Positions 27,014-35,783 of a DNA stretch of 64,000 bases are shown here, one piece after another. Position 1 is the first letter of the stretch; each line of letters starts with the position of its first letter. Position numbers and translations under genes: made by a program. This stretch comes from Janthinobacterium sp. BJB426 (GTDB lineage Bacteria > Pseudomonadota > Gammaproteobacteria > Burkholderiales > Burkholderiaceae_D), in NCBI RefSeq assembly GCF_002735705.1, contig NZ_PDZL01000013.1, forward strand, positions 104,079-168,078. The letters are read 5' to 3'. The notes under the pieces are model-generated. The model was not told where the DNA came from. It worked only from the letters and a program-made list of their open reading frames with translations, and searched no databases.

Positions 27014-27652
27014 TCAAGTCAGGTAATTTAATGCAACACGCACCAGCTCATCCTCGAGTGCGGCCGCCGACAGGAAGGACAGCGAGCCCGACAACACGTG
27101 CTGGTTCAGGATGCCCAGCAGCACGGGCGGCACCACCATCATCGCCTGCGTGGGGTTCGGGTGGCGGATGCTGGACGACTTGCTGGCCAGCACGGCGACC
27201 GTGCGCTGCGAAATCAGATGGTTAATCTGGTGCACCTTGTCGCGGAATTGCGCATCCTGCGAGCAACGCGTGATCAGGGCGCGCAGCACGCCGCGCCGGC
27301 CCGTGTTGACGGCCACGAACATGGCCACCATGGCGCGGATGAACTCTTCCAGGCTGCGCCCTTCCCACTGACGCAGCTCCGTCAGGGTCTCGACCTTCTC
27401 CACCATGTCGGAAAAAAAGCGCTGCAGCAGCAAGCGGCTCAACGTATCCTTGTCGCCCAACAAACGGTAAAACGTGCCCACCGAGGTTTCCGCCAGCCTG
27501 GCCAGGTCGGCCACGCCGATTTCATCGAAACGGTTTTCCGCCAGCAACTGCTCACCCACCAGCAGCAGGCGCTCGAAGGCCAGCTTGCTGCGCGCCTGGG
27601 TGGGCTCCGGTGGAACGATCAACTGCGGGAAGGGCATCGGGAAGGAAGGCAT
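27014..27652 (-). CDS. TetR/AcrR-family transcriptional regulator
   Basis: A 212-aa regulator. The N-terminal helix-turn-helix (residues about 17-65) has the usual pattern: AFERLLLVGEQLLAENRFDEIGVADLA spans its first two helices, followed by TSVGTFYRLLGDKDTLSR. The C-terminal ligand domain is helical with no recognisable signature. It lies upstream of the hydrolase gene in the same direction, with a palindrome in the gap. It probably represses the hydrolase-receptor-esterase genes in response to their substrate. Confidence 0.88.
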   Translation of the reverse strand: MPSFPMPFPQLIVPPEPTQARSKLAFERLLLVGEQLLAENRFDEIGVADLARLAETSVGTFYRLLGDKDTLSRLLLQRFFSDMVEKVETLTELRQWEGRSLEEFIRAMVAMFVAVNTGRRGVLRALITRCSQDAQFRDKVHQINHLISQRTVAVLASKSSSIRHPNPTQAMMVVPPVLLGILNQHVLSGSLSFLSAAALEDELVRVALNYLT

Positions 27653-27759
27653 GCGGCGTCGGCGTCTCGAAATAGTGGAACCTGGGTTCCGTTATGGGTG
27701 CGCGTATTGTAACGCGGGAGACGGCCGATGGGGAGCACCGCGTGGCGCCCTGGCGTGCG

Positions 27760-28716
27760 CTACCTGCCCTGCCACTCCATGTAGACGTCGGCGCGCTGGT
27801 AATGCGCATCGCCGGCCGGCCGCGCCACGTGCTTGAAACCGCTGCTTTCATACAGGCGGATGGCCGGCGCCAGCTTGCTGTTCGACTCCAGGAACAGCAG
27901 TTGCGCACCGCTGGCCTTGAAAGCATCGAAAGCGCGTTCGATCAGCCGGCGCGCAATGCCCAAGCCCTGGCACTCAGGCGTGACGGCCATCTTCGATAAC
28001 TCGATGCTGGCGTCGCCGGCGCGGATCAGGGCGCAGGTACCAACGATCTTGCCATCGAGGCGCGCGAGGAAAATCTGCCCGCCGTCATCGAGAATCGAGC
28101 GTTGCGGATCGGACAGCACCTTGTCGTCCAGCGCCTCGACATAGAAATAGCGTTCCAGCCATTCGATATTCAGGCGCTTGAAATCGGCCGCGTAGTGCGC
28201 GGCGTAATCGATGATCTCCACGGCGGCCCGCTCGCGCCGGCGCCGGCAGGCGGCGATCGTCTCGCCGAAACCTTGCGCCTGCAAGCGCGCTTCGGCCCGG
28301 TCCAGACTGGCCATCAGCTGCGGCGTGCCCTGCTCGAACACGCTATCGACGGCCGCGCGCACATCGTCCCACAGGGGTGCCATATTGCGCAGCAACGCTT
28401 GCCCGGCGTCGGACAGCGCCAGCAGGCGGCGGCGCTCATCCTTGGCGTCCGGCATTTCCGTCACCACGCCAGCATCCAGCAGCTTGCGCCCCAGCTGCAC
28501 CACCACCGGATGCGTCTGCCCGATCTGCACGGCCAGGGCCGTGATCGCCGTCGGGCCGTTGTCGCGCAGCAGCAATAACAAGGGAAAACAACGTGACGTC
28601 AGCTCGACGCCGGCAGCCAGATAGCTGGTATCGACGCCGGCATACAGTTGATCGGAAAGACGGCGCAGGCGGCTGGCCAGCATCAGGGAGCCGTAGGTTT
28701 GCAAGTTGGAGGACAT
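27760..28716 (-). CDS. MarR-type HTH / GNAT acetyltransferase fusion
   Basis: A 318-aa two-domain protein. Residues about 30-140 are a MarR-like winged helix (TAITALAVQIGQTHPVVVQLGRKL, MPDAKDERRRLLALSDAG). Residues about 165-315 are a GNAT domain with the acetyl-CoA loop CQGLGIARRLIE and LYESSGFKHV. Such fusions couple DNA binding to acetylation of a small molecule; target and substrate are unknown. It is transcribed away from an upstream gene-free gap, suggesting its own promoter. Confidence 0.85.
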   Translation of the reverse strand: MSSNLQTYGSLMLASRLRRLSDQLYAGVDTSYLAAGVELTSRCFPLLLLLRDNGPTAITALAVQIGQTHPVVVQLGRKLLDAGVVTEMPDAKDERRRLLALSDAGQALLRNMAPLWDDVRAAVDSVFEQGTPQLMASLDRAEARLQAQGFGETIAACRRRRERAAVEIIDYAAHYAADFKRLNIEWLERYFYVEALDDKVLSDPQRSILDDGGQIFLARLDGKIVGTCALIRAGDASIELSKMAVTPECQGLGIARRLIERAFDAFKASGAQLLFLESNSKLAPAIRLYESSGFKHVARPAGDAHYQRADVYMEWQGR

Positions 28717-28814
28717 GTTTGGAAGGATATATGTAAGTAGTTACGTATACCCTAACGCAAACCTGCATTCCAGGTCAAGAGGCAGCGACCGCCCTGCAAC
28801 AGGCCACGTCGATG

Positions 28815-29240
28815 TCAGAACACGCCAGCCTTGCCCGCATCAAACGCTTGCTTCCACAGATGGTAGCCCTCCAGTTCGCTTTCATGAATGGGTTCATGGC
28901 CAATCAATGACTGCCCCTCCGCCGCGCCCGGACTGCGATTTGGAGCGTGGCCTATCCTGACCGTCCAGCTGCCATCCAGCGCAGCGGCCTGCGCCTCCTC
29001 GGCCGTGTCGAACTCGTATTCGCCGTATGCACAGCCGATGATCAGCAGGTAATCGTCCTCCGTTGCTACGATATCCTTGCCGCCCAAGTAAATCGCCTCG
29101 CCGCACCCGACTTCGATCGCATCGATCATCAATACCTTGGAAACAGAAAATTTGCCGCCCTCGTCTTGGGAAAGCAGCAGATCTCCTTGCTTGAAAGGAA
29201 AAGTCTTATAGTCGGGCGGGAAGAAATTTCCTGCAATCAT
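28815..29240 (-). CDS. Hypothetical protein
   Basis: A 141-aa acidic soluble protein starting at 29240. It has FKQGDLLLSQDEGGKFSVSKVL near the N-terminus and DAIEVGCGEAIYLGGKDIVATEDDY in the middle, both strand-rich. No signal peptide or catalytic motif is visible. It is followed upstream by another small minus-strand gene (29268-29693) with a 27-bp gap, so they may form a pair. I do not recognise the family with confidence. Confidence 0.6.
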   Translation of the reverse strand: MIAGNFFPPDYKTFPFKQGDLLLSQDEGGKFSVSKVLMIDAIEVGCGEAIYLGGKDIVATEDDYLLIIGCAYGEYEFDTAEEAQAAALDGSWTVRIGHAPNRSPGAAEGQSLIGHEPIHESELEGYHLWKQAFDAGKAGVF

Positions 29241-29267
29241 GTGTATTCCTATCAGTTTATATTTACA

Positions 29268-29693
29268 TTAATCTTCATCGGCCAGCGCCGCTTGCAAGCT
29301 GGCCTGAAACACGGCCTCGATCATCTCCCCCAGTCCCGGCCACACCTGCGTCAGCCAGCGCTTGCCCTCTGCGCTTACCTCCACATATGGTGCGTCGCGC
29401 GTGGCGCAGGCCAGGCCAATCGCGATGACTTGTCCCGCATCTTCCAGCCCGCCCGCAACCATGGCGGCGATGGGCATGGCGATCAGCTCAGCGGTCAAAT
29501 GCGGACGAAGCAGACAGGCGGGCGCGATGATGGCGAACGATGCTTCCGCATAACTCCAGCAATTGGTGGGCCAGTGGGCGTTTTTCACATTTTCCAGGAA
29601 GACAGCATCACTGAGCGTTTCCGGATGGACTTGCGCTTGCGCATAGAAGGCGGCAAGGACGACGAGTTGTGGCGGGGAAGTCCAGGTGGGCAT
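29268..29693 (-). CDS. Hypothetical protein
   Basis: A 141-aa protein when started at the ATG at 29693; an in-frame ATG at 29762 would add 23 residues without protein character. It contains small-residue-rich helices (LTAELIAMPIAAMVAGG, AIGLACATRD) and ends with a helix (GLGEMIEAVFQASLQAALADED). No known motif is visible. It is probably co-transcribed with the gene at 28815. Confidence 0.55.
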   Translation of the reverse strand: MPTWTSPPQLVVLAAFYAQAQVHPETLSDAVFLENVKNAHWPTNCWSYAEASFAIIAPACLLRPHLTAELIAMPIAAMVAGGLEDAGQVIAIGLACATRDAPYVEVSAEGKRWLTQVWPGLGEMIEAVFQASLQAALADED

Positions 29694-29827
29694 CAAGCAT
29701 GATCCAGAGGGCGCCGCTCCTGCTTGGCGGCAATGGCGGACTGTAGCATGTTCAAGCGGCACGCTGAAACACGGCTGGCATAGGCATAATGCCGGTATTG
29801 CTCTCGCCTTTTTACTTGAGGAAATCC

Positions 29828-30349
29828 ATGTCGGTCTACGCCATCACCATCCCCTGCTTTGCGCAGATGCTGCGCTCCCTGACGACGCTGTTAATTAAAG
29901 GCGAAGAACGCGCCCAGGCGCTGGGTTTCGATCCGCAAAACCTGCTCGATGCGCGCCTGGCGCCCGACATGCACACCCTGGCGCGGCAGGTGGAATTCAC
30001 GTGCACCCAGGCGCAGGAAGCCGTGTGCCGGCTGACGCAGCAGGCGCTGCCCCGGCTCGCCACGCCCGCCAGCATGCGAGAAGCCAAGGTGCTGATCGAG
30101 AACACCCTGGAACTGCTCGCTGCGGCGGACCGCGCAGCCATCGACGCGGGTGCAGAGCAGCCAGTGTCGATCACCCTGGCCGGCGGCTTGACCTTCGACA
30201 TGACGGGCCAGGAATACGCGGTCAACTGGGCCACGCCGCAATTCTATTTTCACCTGGTGACAGCCTACAACATCCTGCGCCATAACGGCGTGCCGCTCGG
30301 CAAGGCCGAGTATGTACAACATATGTTTGCCTATGCACGCCAGGTATAA
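29828..30349 (+). CDS. DUF1993 family protein
   Basis: A 173-aa protein with ATG at 29828 preceded by TGAGGAA. It has the DUF1993 features I know: IPCFAQMLRSLTTLLIKGEERA at the start, LAPDMHTLARQVEF in the middle and a late FYFHLVTAYNILRHNGVPLGKA. The family is thought to share the DinB-like four-helix fold; its role is not known. It overlaps the next gene by 17 bp. Confidence 0.85.
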   Translation: MSVYAITIPCFAQMLRSLTTLLIKGEERAQALGFDPQNLLDARLAPDMHTLARQVEFTCTQAQEAVCRLTQQALPRLATPASMREAKVLIENTLELLAAADRAAIDAGAEQPVSITLAGGLTFDMTGQEYAVNWATPQFYFHLVTAYNILRHNGVPLGKAEYVQHMFAYARQV

Positions 30350-31064
30350 GGACCAGGACGCCGTTGCCGGCGAACTCTACGCGGGCATCATGCCTGGCCA
30401 GGATGGCGGCGCCAGCTACCAGCTGTTCCTGCTGCCCGGCGAGGCCAGCGCCCTGCCCTGGCAAGACGCGCTAGCCTGGGCCGCGGAGCGCGACGCCTGC
30501 CTGCCGACGCGCAGCGAACTAGCCTTGCTGCACGCCAACTTGCGCCACGCCTTCCCGGATGCCTGGTACTGGTCGTCGGAAGCGGACGCCATCCTGCCCC
30601 GCATGGCCTGGAGCCACGATTTCGACAACGGCACCCAATATAATTTTCGCAAGACTTATTCAGGCCGTGCCTGCGCCGTGCGACGGGTCAACTTGGCGCC
30701 AGTGGCCGCCGCGCCCGTCCCACTGCAGCCGGGCGAACGCTACGCCGGCCTGATCCTCGGCACGGATGGCGCGCCCGATTACCACCTGGTGCTGCAACCG
30801 GACGAGTGCGAGCTGGAGAACCATTCCTGGCAAGCCGCATCAAACTGGGCTGCAAGCCTCGGCCACAGCCTGCCGGATCGGCGCGAGCAGACCTTGCTGT
30901 ATGCGACATTGAAAGACGCATTCCGGCCCAACTGGCACTGGTCGAGCGAGCCGGGCGACATCGAGGGCGAAACCTGGTGCAAGGATTTTGACACGGGCGT
31001 TGCCTATCAGAATGCGCGCGAATTTGACGGTTATGCGCGCTGCGTGCGCAGAGTGTTTGCCTGA
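30333..31064 (+). CDS. DUF1566-like protein with an internal duplication
   Basis: A 243-aa protein. Two halves of about 115 residues repeat the same plan: YAGIMPGQDGGASYQLFLLPGE...LPTRSELALLHANL...WYWSS...SHDFDNGTQYN...CAVRRV, and YAGLILGTDGAPDYHLVLQPDE...LPDRREQTLLYATL...WHWSS...KDFDTGVAYQ...CVRRV. The WSS and RxV landmarks are those of DUF1566/Lcl-type C-lectin-like modules, often found in phage tail-fibre or surface-binding proteins. The start is uncertain because it overlaps the DUF1993 gene. Confidence 0.7.
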   Translation: MHARYKDQDAVAGELYAGIMPGQDGGASYQLFLLPGEASALPWQDALAWAAERDACLPTRSELALLHANLRHAFPDAWYWSSEADAILPRMAWSHDFDNGTQYNFRKTYSGRACAVRRVNLAPVAAAPVPLQPGERYAGLILGTDGAPDYHLVLQPDECELENHSWQAASNWAASLGHSLPDRREQTLLYATLKDAFRPNWHWSSEPGDIEGETWCKDFDTGVAYQNAREFDGYARCVRRVFA

Positions 31065-31089
31065 AGCCTACGGCAAAGACACATAAACT

Positions 31090-31806
31090 CTAGAAACGCT
31101 CGTCGCGCAGCGCCGGCATCACCAGTTCGCGCACGAACGAGGCATTCGACAGGCTCAGCAGCATGCGCACGACGGCAACGACGTCATGCACGGGAATCAG
31201 CTCGCCCTCGCCCCGCGCGGCGGCGTCCGCCAGCGGCACGGACAAGCCATCGTAGGTATTCAGGTAGCCCAGCTGCAGCGCCGTCACGGCCAGCCCCTGT
31301 ACACGGAAACCTTCGCGCAAGGCGTCGGCGATGCCGTTCAAGGCGAATTTCGAGGCGCTGAACGTCACTTCCGGACGGCCGCTCTGGCGCAGGCCGGACG
31401 TCGACCCCGTGAGTATCAGCTGCGGCTTGCTGCTGGCCAGCAATCTCGGCACCAGGCGCTTGAGCAGCAATATCGTCGCCGTGATGTTGGTATTGACCAT
31501 GTCGACGATGGTGTCGTCCGCATCGCCGAGGAAAGCGTAGTCGTCGCTGAACGCCTTTTCTTCCCACACGCCCAGGTTGTAGATCACGGCGTCCAGCGCG
31601 CCGGGTGCTTCGCGCGCGATGCGTTCGACGGCCTCGGCCGGTGCAGCCAGGTCCGCCGCGATCCATTGCAGCTGGGTACCCTGGCCGGCAGGCAAGTCGG
31701 CAGGTTGCTGGCGCGATACGCCGATGACGGCATGACCGTCAGCGAGCAAACCGTCCACCAGCGCGCGTCCCAGGCCCCGGCTGGCGCCCACGATCATGAT
31801 GTGCAT
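31090..31806 (-). CDS. Short-chain dehydrogenase/reductase-like protein with Tyr-to-Phe change
   Basis: A 238-aa Rossmann protein with the cofactor motif GASRGLG (TGxxxGxG type), the NLG motif in VIYNLGVW and the active serine in ILTGSTSGL. The catalytic Y-x-x-x-K is F-S-A-S-K (the codon is TTC), so the usual proton-donating tyrosine is absent. Length and fold are otherwise normal. It may bind NAD(P) as a sensor or use another residue. It is convergent with the gene at 30333. Confidence 0.85.
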   Translation of the reverse strand: MHIMIVGASRGLGRALVDGLLADGHAVIGVSRQQPADLPAGQGTQLQWIAADLAAPAEAVERIAREAPGALDAVIYNLGVWEEKAFSDDYAFLGDADDTIVDMVNTNITATILLLKRLVPRLLASSKPQLILTGSTSGLRQSGRPEVTFSASKFALNGIADALREGFRVQGLAVTALQLGYLNTYDGLSVPLADAAARGEGELIPVHDVVAVVRMLLSLSNASFVRELVMPALRDERF

Positions 31807-31957
31807 ACTGTGTCCTTTCCAATGAAGTCAACGCTGATGATAGCGGCGTTGTATTAAGCACAGCTGAGGCGACTGCCCATCCCCCCGCATTTACTCACGC
31901 GGCGGAAATGCGTATGCTAGGTCTGGCAATCTCCGATAACACACAAGAACGAGACAC

Positions 31958-33262
31958 ATGCCTACTTCCGACACCGCCGCAAGCAACGCTGCAACACGCC
32001 CCCTCACCCAACAAGACTATAAAACCCTGTCGCTGGCCGCCCTCGGCGGCGCGCTGGAATTCTACGATTTCATCATCTTCGTCTTCTTTGCCAATGCCAT
32101 CGGCCAGTTGTTCTTCCCGCCGGAAATGCCGGAATGGCTGCGCTTGCTGCAAACCTTCGGCATCTTCGCCGCCGGCTACGTCGTGCGTCCGCTGGGCGGC
32201 ATCGTCATGGCCCACTTCGGCGACTTGCTCGGCCGCAAGCGCATGTTCACCCTCTCCATCCTGATGATGGCCGTGCCGACCTTGCTGATCGGCCTGCTGC
32301 CGACGTATGCCACCATCGGCCTGGCCGCCCCGCTGCTGCTGTTGTTGATGCGCATCTTCCAGGGCGCGGCCGTGGGCGGCGAAGTGCCGGGCGCCTGGGT
32401 GTTTGTGTCCGAACACGTACCGAGCCGTTTCACGGGCTTTGCCTGCGGCGTGCTGACGGCCGGCCTGACCGTGGGTATTTTGCTCGGTTCCCTCGTCGCG
32501 ACGGGCTTGAACACCGTCTACACGCCAGCAAAAATCACCGATGGCGCCTGGCGCTACCCGTTCCTGCTGGGCGGTATCTTTGGTTTTGGCGCCATGTATC
32601 TGCGCCGCTGGCTGCATGAAACCCCGGTGTTTGCGGAAATGCAGCAGCGCAAGGCGCTGGCGACGGAAATGCCTTTGAAATCCGTGCTGCGCAGCCACCG
32701 CGGCGCCGTCGTCGTATCGATGCTGCTGACGTGGATGCTGTCGGCCGGCATCGTCGTCGTCATCCTGATGACGCCGGCCCTGCTGCAAAAGATCCACCAC
32801 ATAGCGCCGCGCACCACCCTGGTCGCCAATACCGTGGCAACACTCTGCCTGGCCTTCGGCTGCATCATCGCCGGCATGCTGGCCGACCGCCTGGGCGGCA
32901 AGCGCGTGATCTTCGTCGGTTCCGTGCTGCTGGCCATCAGTACGTATATTTTCTACACCACCGTCGGCACCCGCCCCGACCTGCTGCTGCCCCTGTACGC
33001 GATGACGGGCCTGTTCGTCGGCGTCGTCGGCGCCGTGCCCTACGTGCTGGTGCAAGCGTTCCCGGCACAGGTGCGCTTCTCGGGACTGTCGTTTTCCTAC
33101 AACTTGTCGTACGCGATTTTCGGCGGCCTGACGCCCGTGGTCGTGACCCTGATGCTGAAGAACAACGTGCTGGGTCCCGCCTATTACGTGATCGGCGTAT
33201 GCGTAGTGGGCATGCTGACGGCGCTGTTTATCAAGGATCAGCGGCAGACGGTGGGACGCTAG
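31958..33262 (+). CDS. MFS transporter, metabolite:H+ symporter type
   Basis: A 434-aa membrane protein with about 12 predicted helices. It carries the MHS-subfamily hallmarks LGGALEFYDFIIFVFFA in helix 1, GDLLGRKRMF between helices 2 and 3, RIFQGAAVGGEVPGAWVFVSE, and RLGGKR in the second half. This subfamily imports organic acids, proline/betaine or sugars with protons; the substrate is not evident. It faces away from the SDR gene across a 150-bp gap. Confidence 0.9.
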   Translation: MPTSDTAASNAATRPLTQQDYKTLSLAALGGALEFYDFIIFVFFANAIGQLFFPPEMPEWLRLLQTFGIFAAGYVVRPLGGIVMAHFGDLLGRKRMFTLSILMMAVPTLLIGLLPTYATIGLAAPLLLLLMRIFQGAAVGGEVPGAWVFVSEHVPSRFTGFACGVLTAGLTVGILLGSLVATGLNTVYTPAKITDGAWRYPFLLGGIFGFGAMYLRRWLHETPVFAEMQQRKALATEMPLKSVLRSHRGAVVVSMLLTWMLSAGIVVVILMTPALLQKIHHIAPRTTLVANTVATLCLAFGCIIAGMLADRLGGKRVIFVGSVLLAISTYIFYTTVGTRPDLLLPLYAMTGLFVGVVGAVPYVLVQAFPAQVRFSGLSFSYNLSYAIFGGLTPVVVTLMLKNNVLGPAYYVIGVCVVGMLTALFIKDQRQTVGR

Positions 33263-33318
33263 ATTTGGGCAGCGCGCGGGCTTGCCTCGTGCGCTGCAGC
33301 AGTTGCCCCGGTAAGCGA

Positions 33319-33747
33319 TCAGGAAAATAGCAACAGGAAGTCGTCAAAGGAGTTTGAAATCTTCCGCCAGTAATCATCGTCCCACAAGATGATGGATGGT
33401 GCGCCCCGGGCACCCCTGAAATCGAGACAGAATGGACTGCCGTCACCGGCCATGCCGAAACAAATGATTTCTGTAAAATCAACGATGTCCGGCATGGCTC
33501 CCGGGCCAGCACTGCCGCTTCCAGGCTCCCCATAGCAGCCATCGCAGACGAAATACGCCCCCAGCTGCGCTGTCCGGGTAGTCAATTCGACGGCATCCGT
33601 ATAGATGTGCGCCAACTCCGTCTGCAGAACGCGACCGAAAGAATCGAGCTCCTCCTTCAACCTCAAATTGCAGAATCCTGCCGCGTCCCGATATCTTGCC
33701 GCAAAAGCAATATACTCGACGGGTAAATCCATACCGTTAATCTGCAT
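33319..33747 (-). CDS. SUKH (SMI1/KNR4) family protein
   Basis: A 142-aa protein with the SUKH layout: N-terminal helix MDLPVEYIAFAARY, a central strand ICFGMAGDGSPFCLDF and the closing IILWDDDYWRKISNSFDDFLLLF. SUKH proteins often act as immunity factors against nuclease toxins in contact-dependent or polymorphic toxin systems. No toxin gene is adjacent, so it would be an orphan immunity gene. Function is inferred from the family only. Confidence 0.78.
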   Translation of the reverse strand: MQINGMDLPVEYIAFAARYRDAAGFCNLRLKEELDSFGRVLQTELAHIYTDAVELTTRTAQLGAYFVCDGCYGEPGSGSAGPGAMPDIVDFTEIICFGMAGDGSPFCLDFRGARGAPSIILWDDDYWRKISNSFDDFLLLFS

Positions 33748-33802
33748 CGCTGACGTTACCTTTCACAAGCGGATCATGATATTAAAACAAATGTACCGCT
33801 AC

Positions 33803-33826
33803 GCCACCTTCGGGTGGCTTTTTTTT
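33803..33826 (+). terminator. Rho-independent terminator
   Basis: The stem GCCACC-TTCG-GGTGGC is followed by eight T on the plus strand. No plus-strand gene ends directly before it; the nearest is the transporter ending at 33262, across the antisense SUKH gene. Confidence 0.75.
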
Positions 33827-33866
33827 CGCCCCGATTTGTCGCGCTGCACCAAATTCTGAAAAGGCG

Positions 33867-33945
33867 TTTCACATCGCGAAATTCCGGACAACAGACTCAG
33901 CCATTGATGCTCTCACTTTTTGAAAATTCATTTCACATCCTGAAA
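33867..33945 (+). promoter_or_regulatory. Two spaced operator-like repeats upstream of aceA
   Basis: TTTCACATCGCGAAA (33867-33881) and TTTCACATCCTGAAA (33931-33945) share TTTC-N7-GAAA symmetry and are 64 bp apart. They lie 175-253 bp before aceA. Two copies of one imperfect palindrome suggest cooperative binding by an acetate or fatty-acid responsive regulator; which one is unknown. Confidence 0.5.
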
Positions 33946-33974
33946 AATAATAATTAAGCCATTGAAAAACAAAG

Positions 33975-34035
33975 ACTTAATTTAAGTTATATGTCTTATA
34001 TAAGACTTGAACATCGACGCCAATCGGCCTACTAT
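33975..34035 (+). promoter_or_regulatory. aceA promoter with two palindromes
   Basis: TTGAAC (34007-34012) and TACTAT (34030-34035) with a 17-bp spacer form a good sigma-70 promoter 85 bp before aceA. Directly upstream are the perfect palindrome GTCTTATATAAGAC (33993-34006) and ACTTAA-T-TTAAGT (33975-33987), a position suited to an activator. Confidence 0.6.
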
Positions 34036-34119
34036 TTAGTCATGCAGTTTGCTTCGACAAGACGTTGTGGCGCACTCGGCGATTTTCTCAAACATTGCTT
34101 TTCTTTTTAGGAGATTCAC

Positions 34120-35700
34120 ATGTCCCAATATCAAGACGACATCAAGGCTGTTGCAGGTTTGAAAGACCAACAAGGCAGCGCCTGGAACGCCATCAATCCC
34201 GAGTCCGCCGCCCGCATGCGCGCCCAGAACAAGTTCAAGACCGGCCTGGACATCGCCCGCTACACGGCGAAGATCATGCGCAACGACATGGCAGCCTACG
34301 ATGCGGACCCATCCAAGTACACCCAGTCGCTGGGCTGCTGGCATGGTTTCATCGGTCAACAGAAGATGATCTCGATCAAGAAGCACTTCAACAGCACCGA
34401 CCGCCGCTACCTCTACCTGTCCGGCTGGATGGTCGCCGCCCTGCGCTCCGAGTTCGGCCCGCTGCCAGACCAGTCGATGCACGAAAAAACCGCCGTCACC
34501 AGCCTGATCCGCGAGCTGTACACCTTCCTGCGCCAGGCCGATGCACGCGAACTGGGCGGCCTGTTCCGCCAGCTGGACGCGGCCCAAGGTGATGCCAAGC
34601 AAGCCATCCAGGCCAAGATCGACGGCCACGTCACCCACGTCGTGCCCATCATCGCCGACATCGACGCCGGTTTCGGCAATGCAGAAGCCACCTATTTGCT
34701 GGCGAAACAGTTCATCGAAGCGGGCGCCTGCTGCATCCAGATCGAAAACCAGGTATCCGACGAGAAACAATGCGGCCACCAGGACGGTAAAGTCACGGTG
34801 CCGCACGAAGACTTCCTCGCCAAGATCCGCGCCATCCGCTACGCCTTCCTGGAGCTGGGCGTGGACGACGGCATCATCGTCGCCCGCACGGACTCCTTGG
34901 GCGCCGGCCTGACCAAGCAGATCGCCGTCACCAATGAACCAGGCGACCTGGGCGACCAATACAACTCCTTCCTCGACTGCGAAGAAGTGTCGGCCGATGC
35001 GCTGGGCAATGGCGACGTCATCCTCAAGCGCGAAGGCAAGCTGCTGCGTCCAAAACGCCTGCCGAGCAACCTGTTCCAGTTCCGCGCCGGTTCCGGCGAA
35101 GAGCGTTGCGTGCTCGACTGCATCACCTCGCTGCAAAACGGCGCCGACCTGCTGTGGATCGAAACGGAAAAACCGCATATCGCGCAAATCGGCGGCATGG
35201 TCAGCGAAATCCGCAAGGTCATCCCGAACGCCAAGCTGGTGTACAACAACAGCCCATCGTTCAACTGGACCCTGAACTTCCGCCAGCAAATTTTCGATGG
35301 CATGAAAGCGGCAGGCAAGGACGTGTCCGCCTACGACCGCGCCCAGCTGATGAGCGTGGAATATGACCAGACGGAACTGGCGATCGCCGCCGACGAGAAA
35401 ATCCGCACCTTCCAGGCCGACTCGGCCCGCGAAGCCGGCATCTTCCACCACCTGATCACCCTGCCGACTTACCACACGGCAGCCTTGTCGACCGACAACC
35501 TGGCCAAGGAATACTTCGGCGACCAGGGCATGCTGGGCTACGTGGCTGGCGTGCAGCGCAAGGAAATCCGCCAGGGCATCGCCTGCGTGAAACATCAAAA
35601 CATGTCCGGCTCGGACATCGGCGACGACCACAAGGATTACTTCAGCGGCGAAGCGGCGCTGAAGGCGGCTGGCAAAGACAACACCATGAACCAGTTCTGA
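34120..35700 (+). CDS. aceA: Isocitrate lyase
   Basis: A 526-aa isocitrate lyase of the longer bacterial subgroup (E. coli AceA is about 430 aa). It splits isocitrate into glyoxylate and succinate in the glyoxylate shunt. The catalytic signature K217-Q-C-G-H is present (C218 by my count; KKCGH in E. coli), with metal-binding acidic residues in IIADIDAGFGN. The ATG follows an AGGAG ribosome site. acs lies 18 kb away, so acetate genes are not clustered. The upstream region is unusually rich in palindromes. Confidence 0.95.
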   Translation: MSQYQDDIKAVAGLKDQQGSAWNAINPESAARMRAQNKFKTGLDIARYTAKIMRNDMAAYDADPSKYTQSLGCWHGFIGQQKMISIKKHFNSTDRRYLYLSGWMVAALRSEFGPLPDQSMHEKTAVTSLIRELYTFLRQADARELGGLFRQLDAAQGDAKQAIQAKIDGHVTHVVPIIADIDAGFGNAEATYLLAKQFIEAGACCIQIENQVSDEKQCGHQDGKVTVPHEDFLAKIRAIRYAFLELGVDDGIIVARTDSLGAGLTKQIAVTNEPGDLGDQYNSFLDCEEVSADALGNGDVILKREGKLLRPKRLPSNLFQFRAGSGEERCVLDCITSLQNGADLLWIETEKPHIAQIGGMVSEIRKVIPNAKLVYNNSPSFNWTLNFRQQIFDGMKAAGKDVSAYDRAQLMSVEYDQTELAIAADEKIRTFQADSAREAGIFHHLITLPTYHTAALSTDNLAKEYFGDQGMLGYVAGVQRKEIRQGIACVKHQNMSGSDIGDDHKDYFSGEAALKAAGKDNTMNQF

Positions 35701-35725
35701 GATTTTGGTTTGGCTGTAGAGTGAG

Positions 35726-35751
35726 AAAGCCCGCTTCGGCGGGCTTTTTTT
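35726..35751 (+). terminator. aceA terminator
   Basis: The 9-bp stem AAAGCCCGC-TTCG-GCGGGCTTT is followed by further T residues, 26 bp after the aceA stop. Confidence 0.9.
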
Positions 35752-35783
35752 CGTCTGAACGTTGCGTAATGTCAGCTTCGTAG

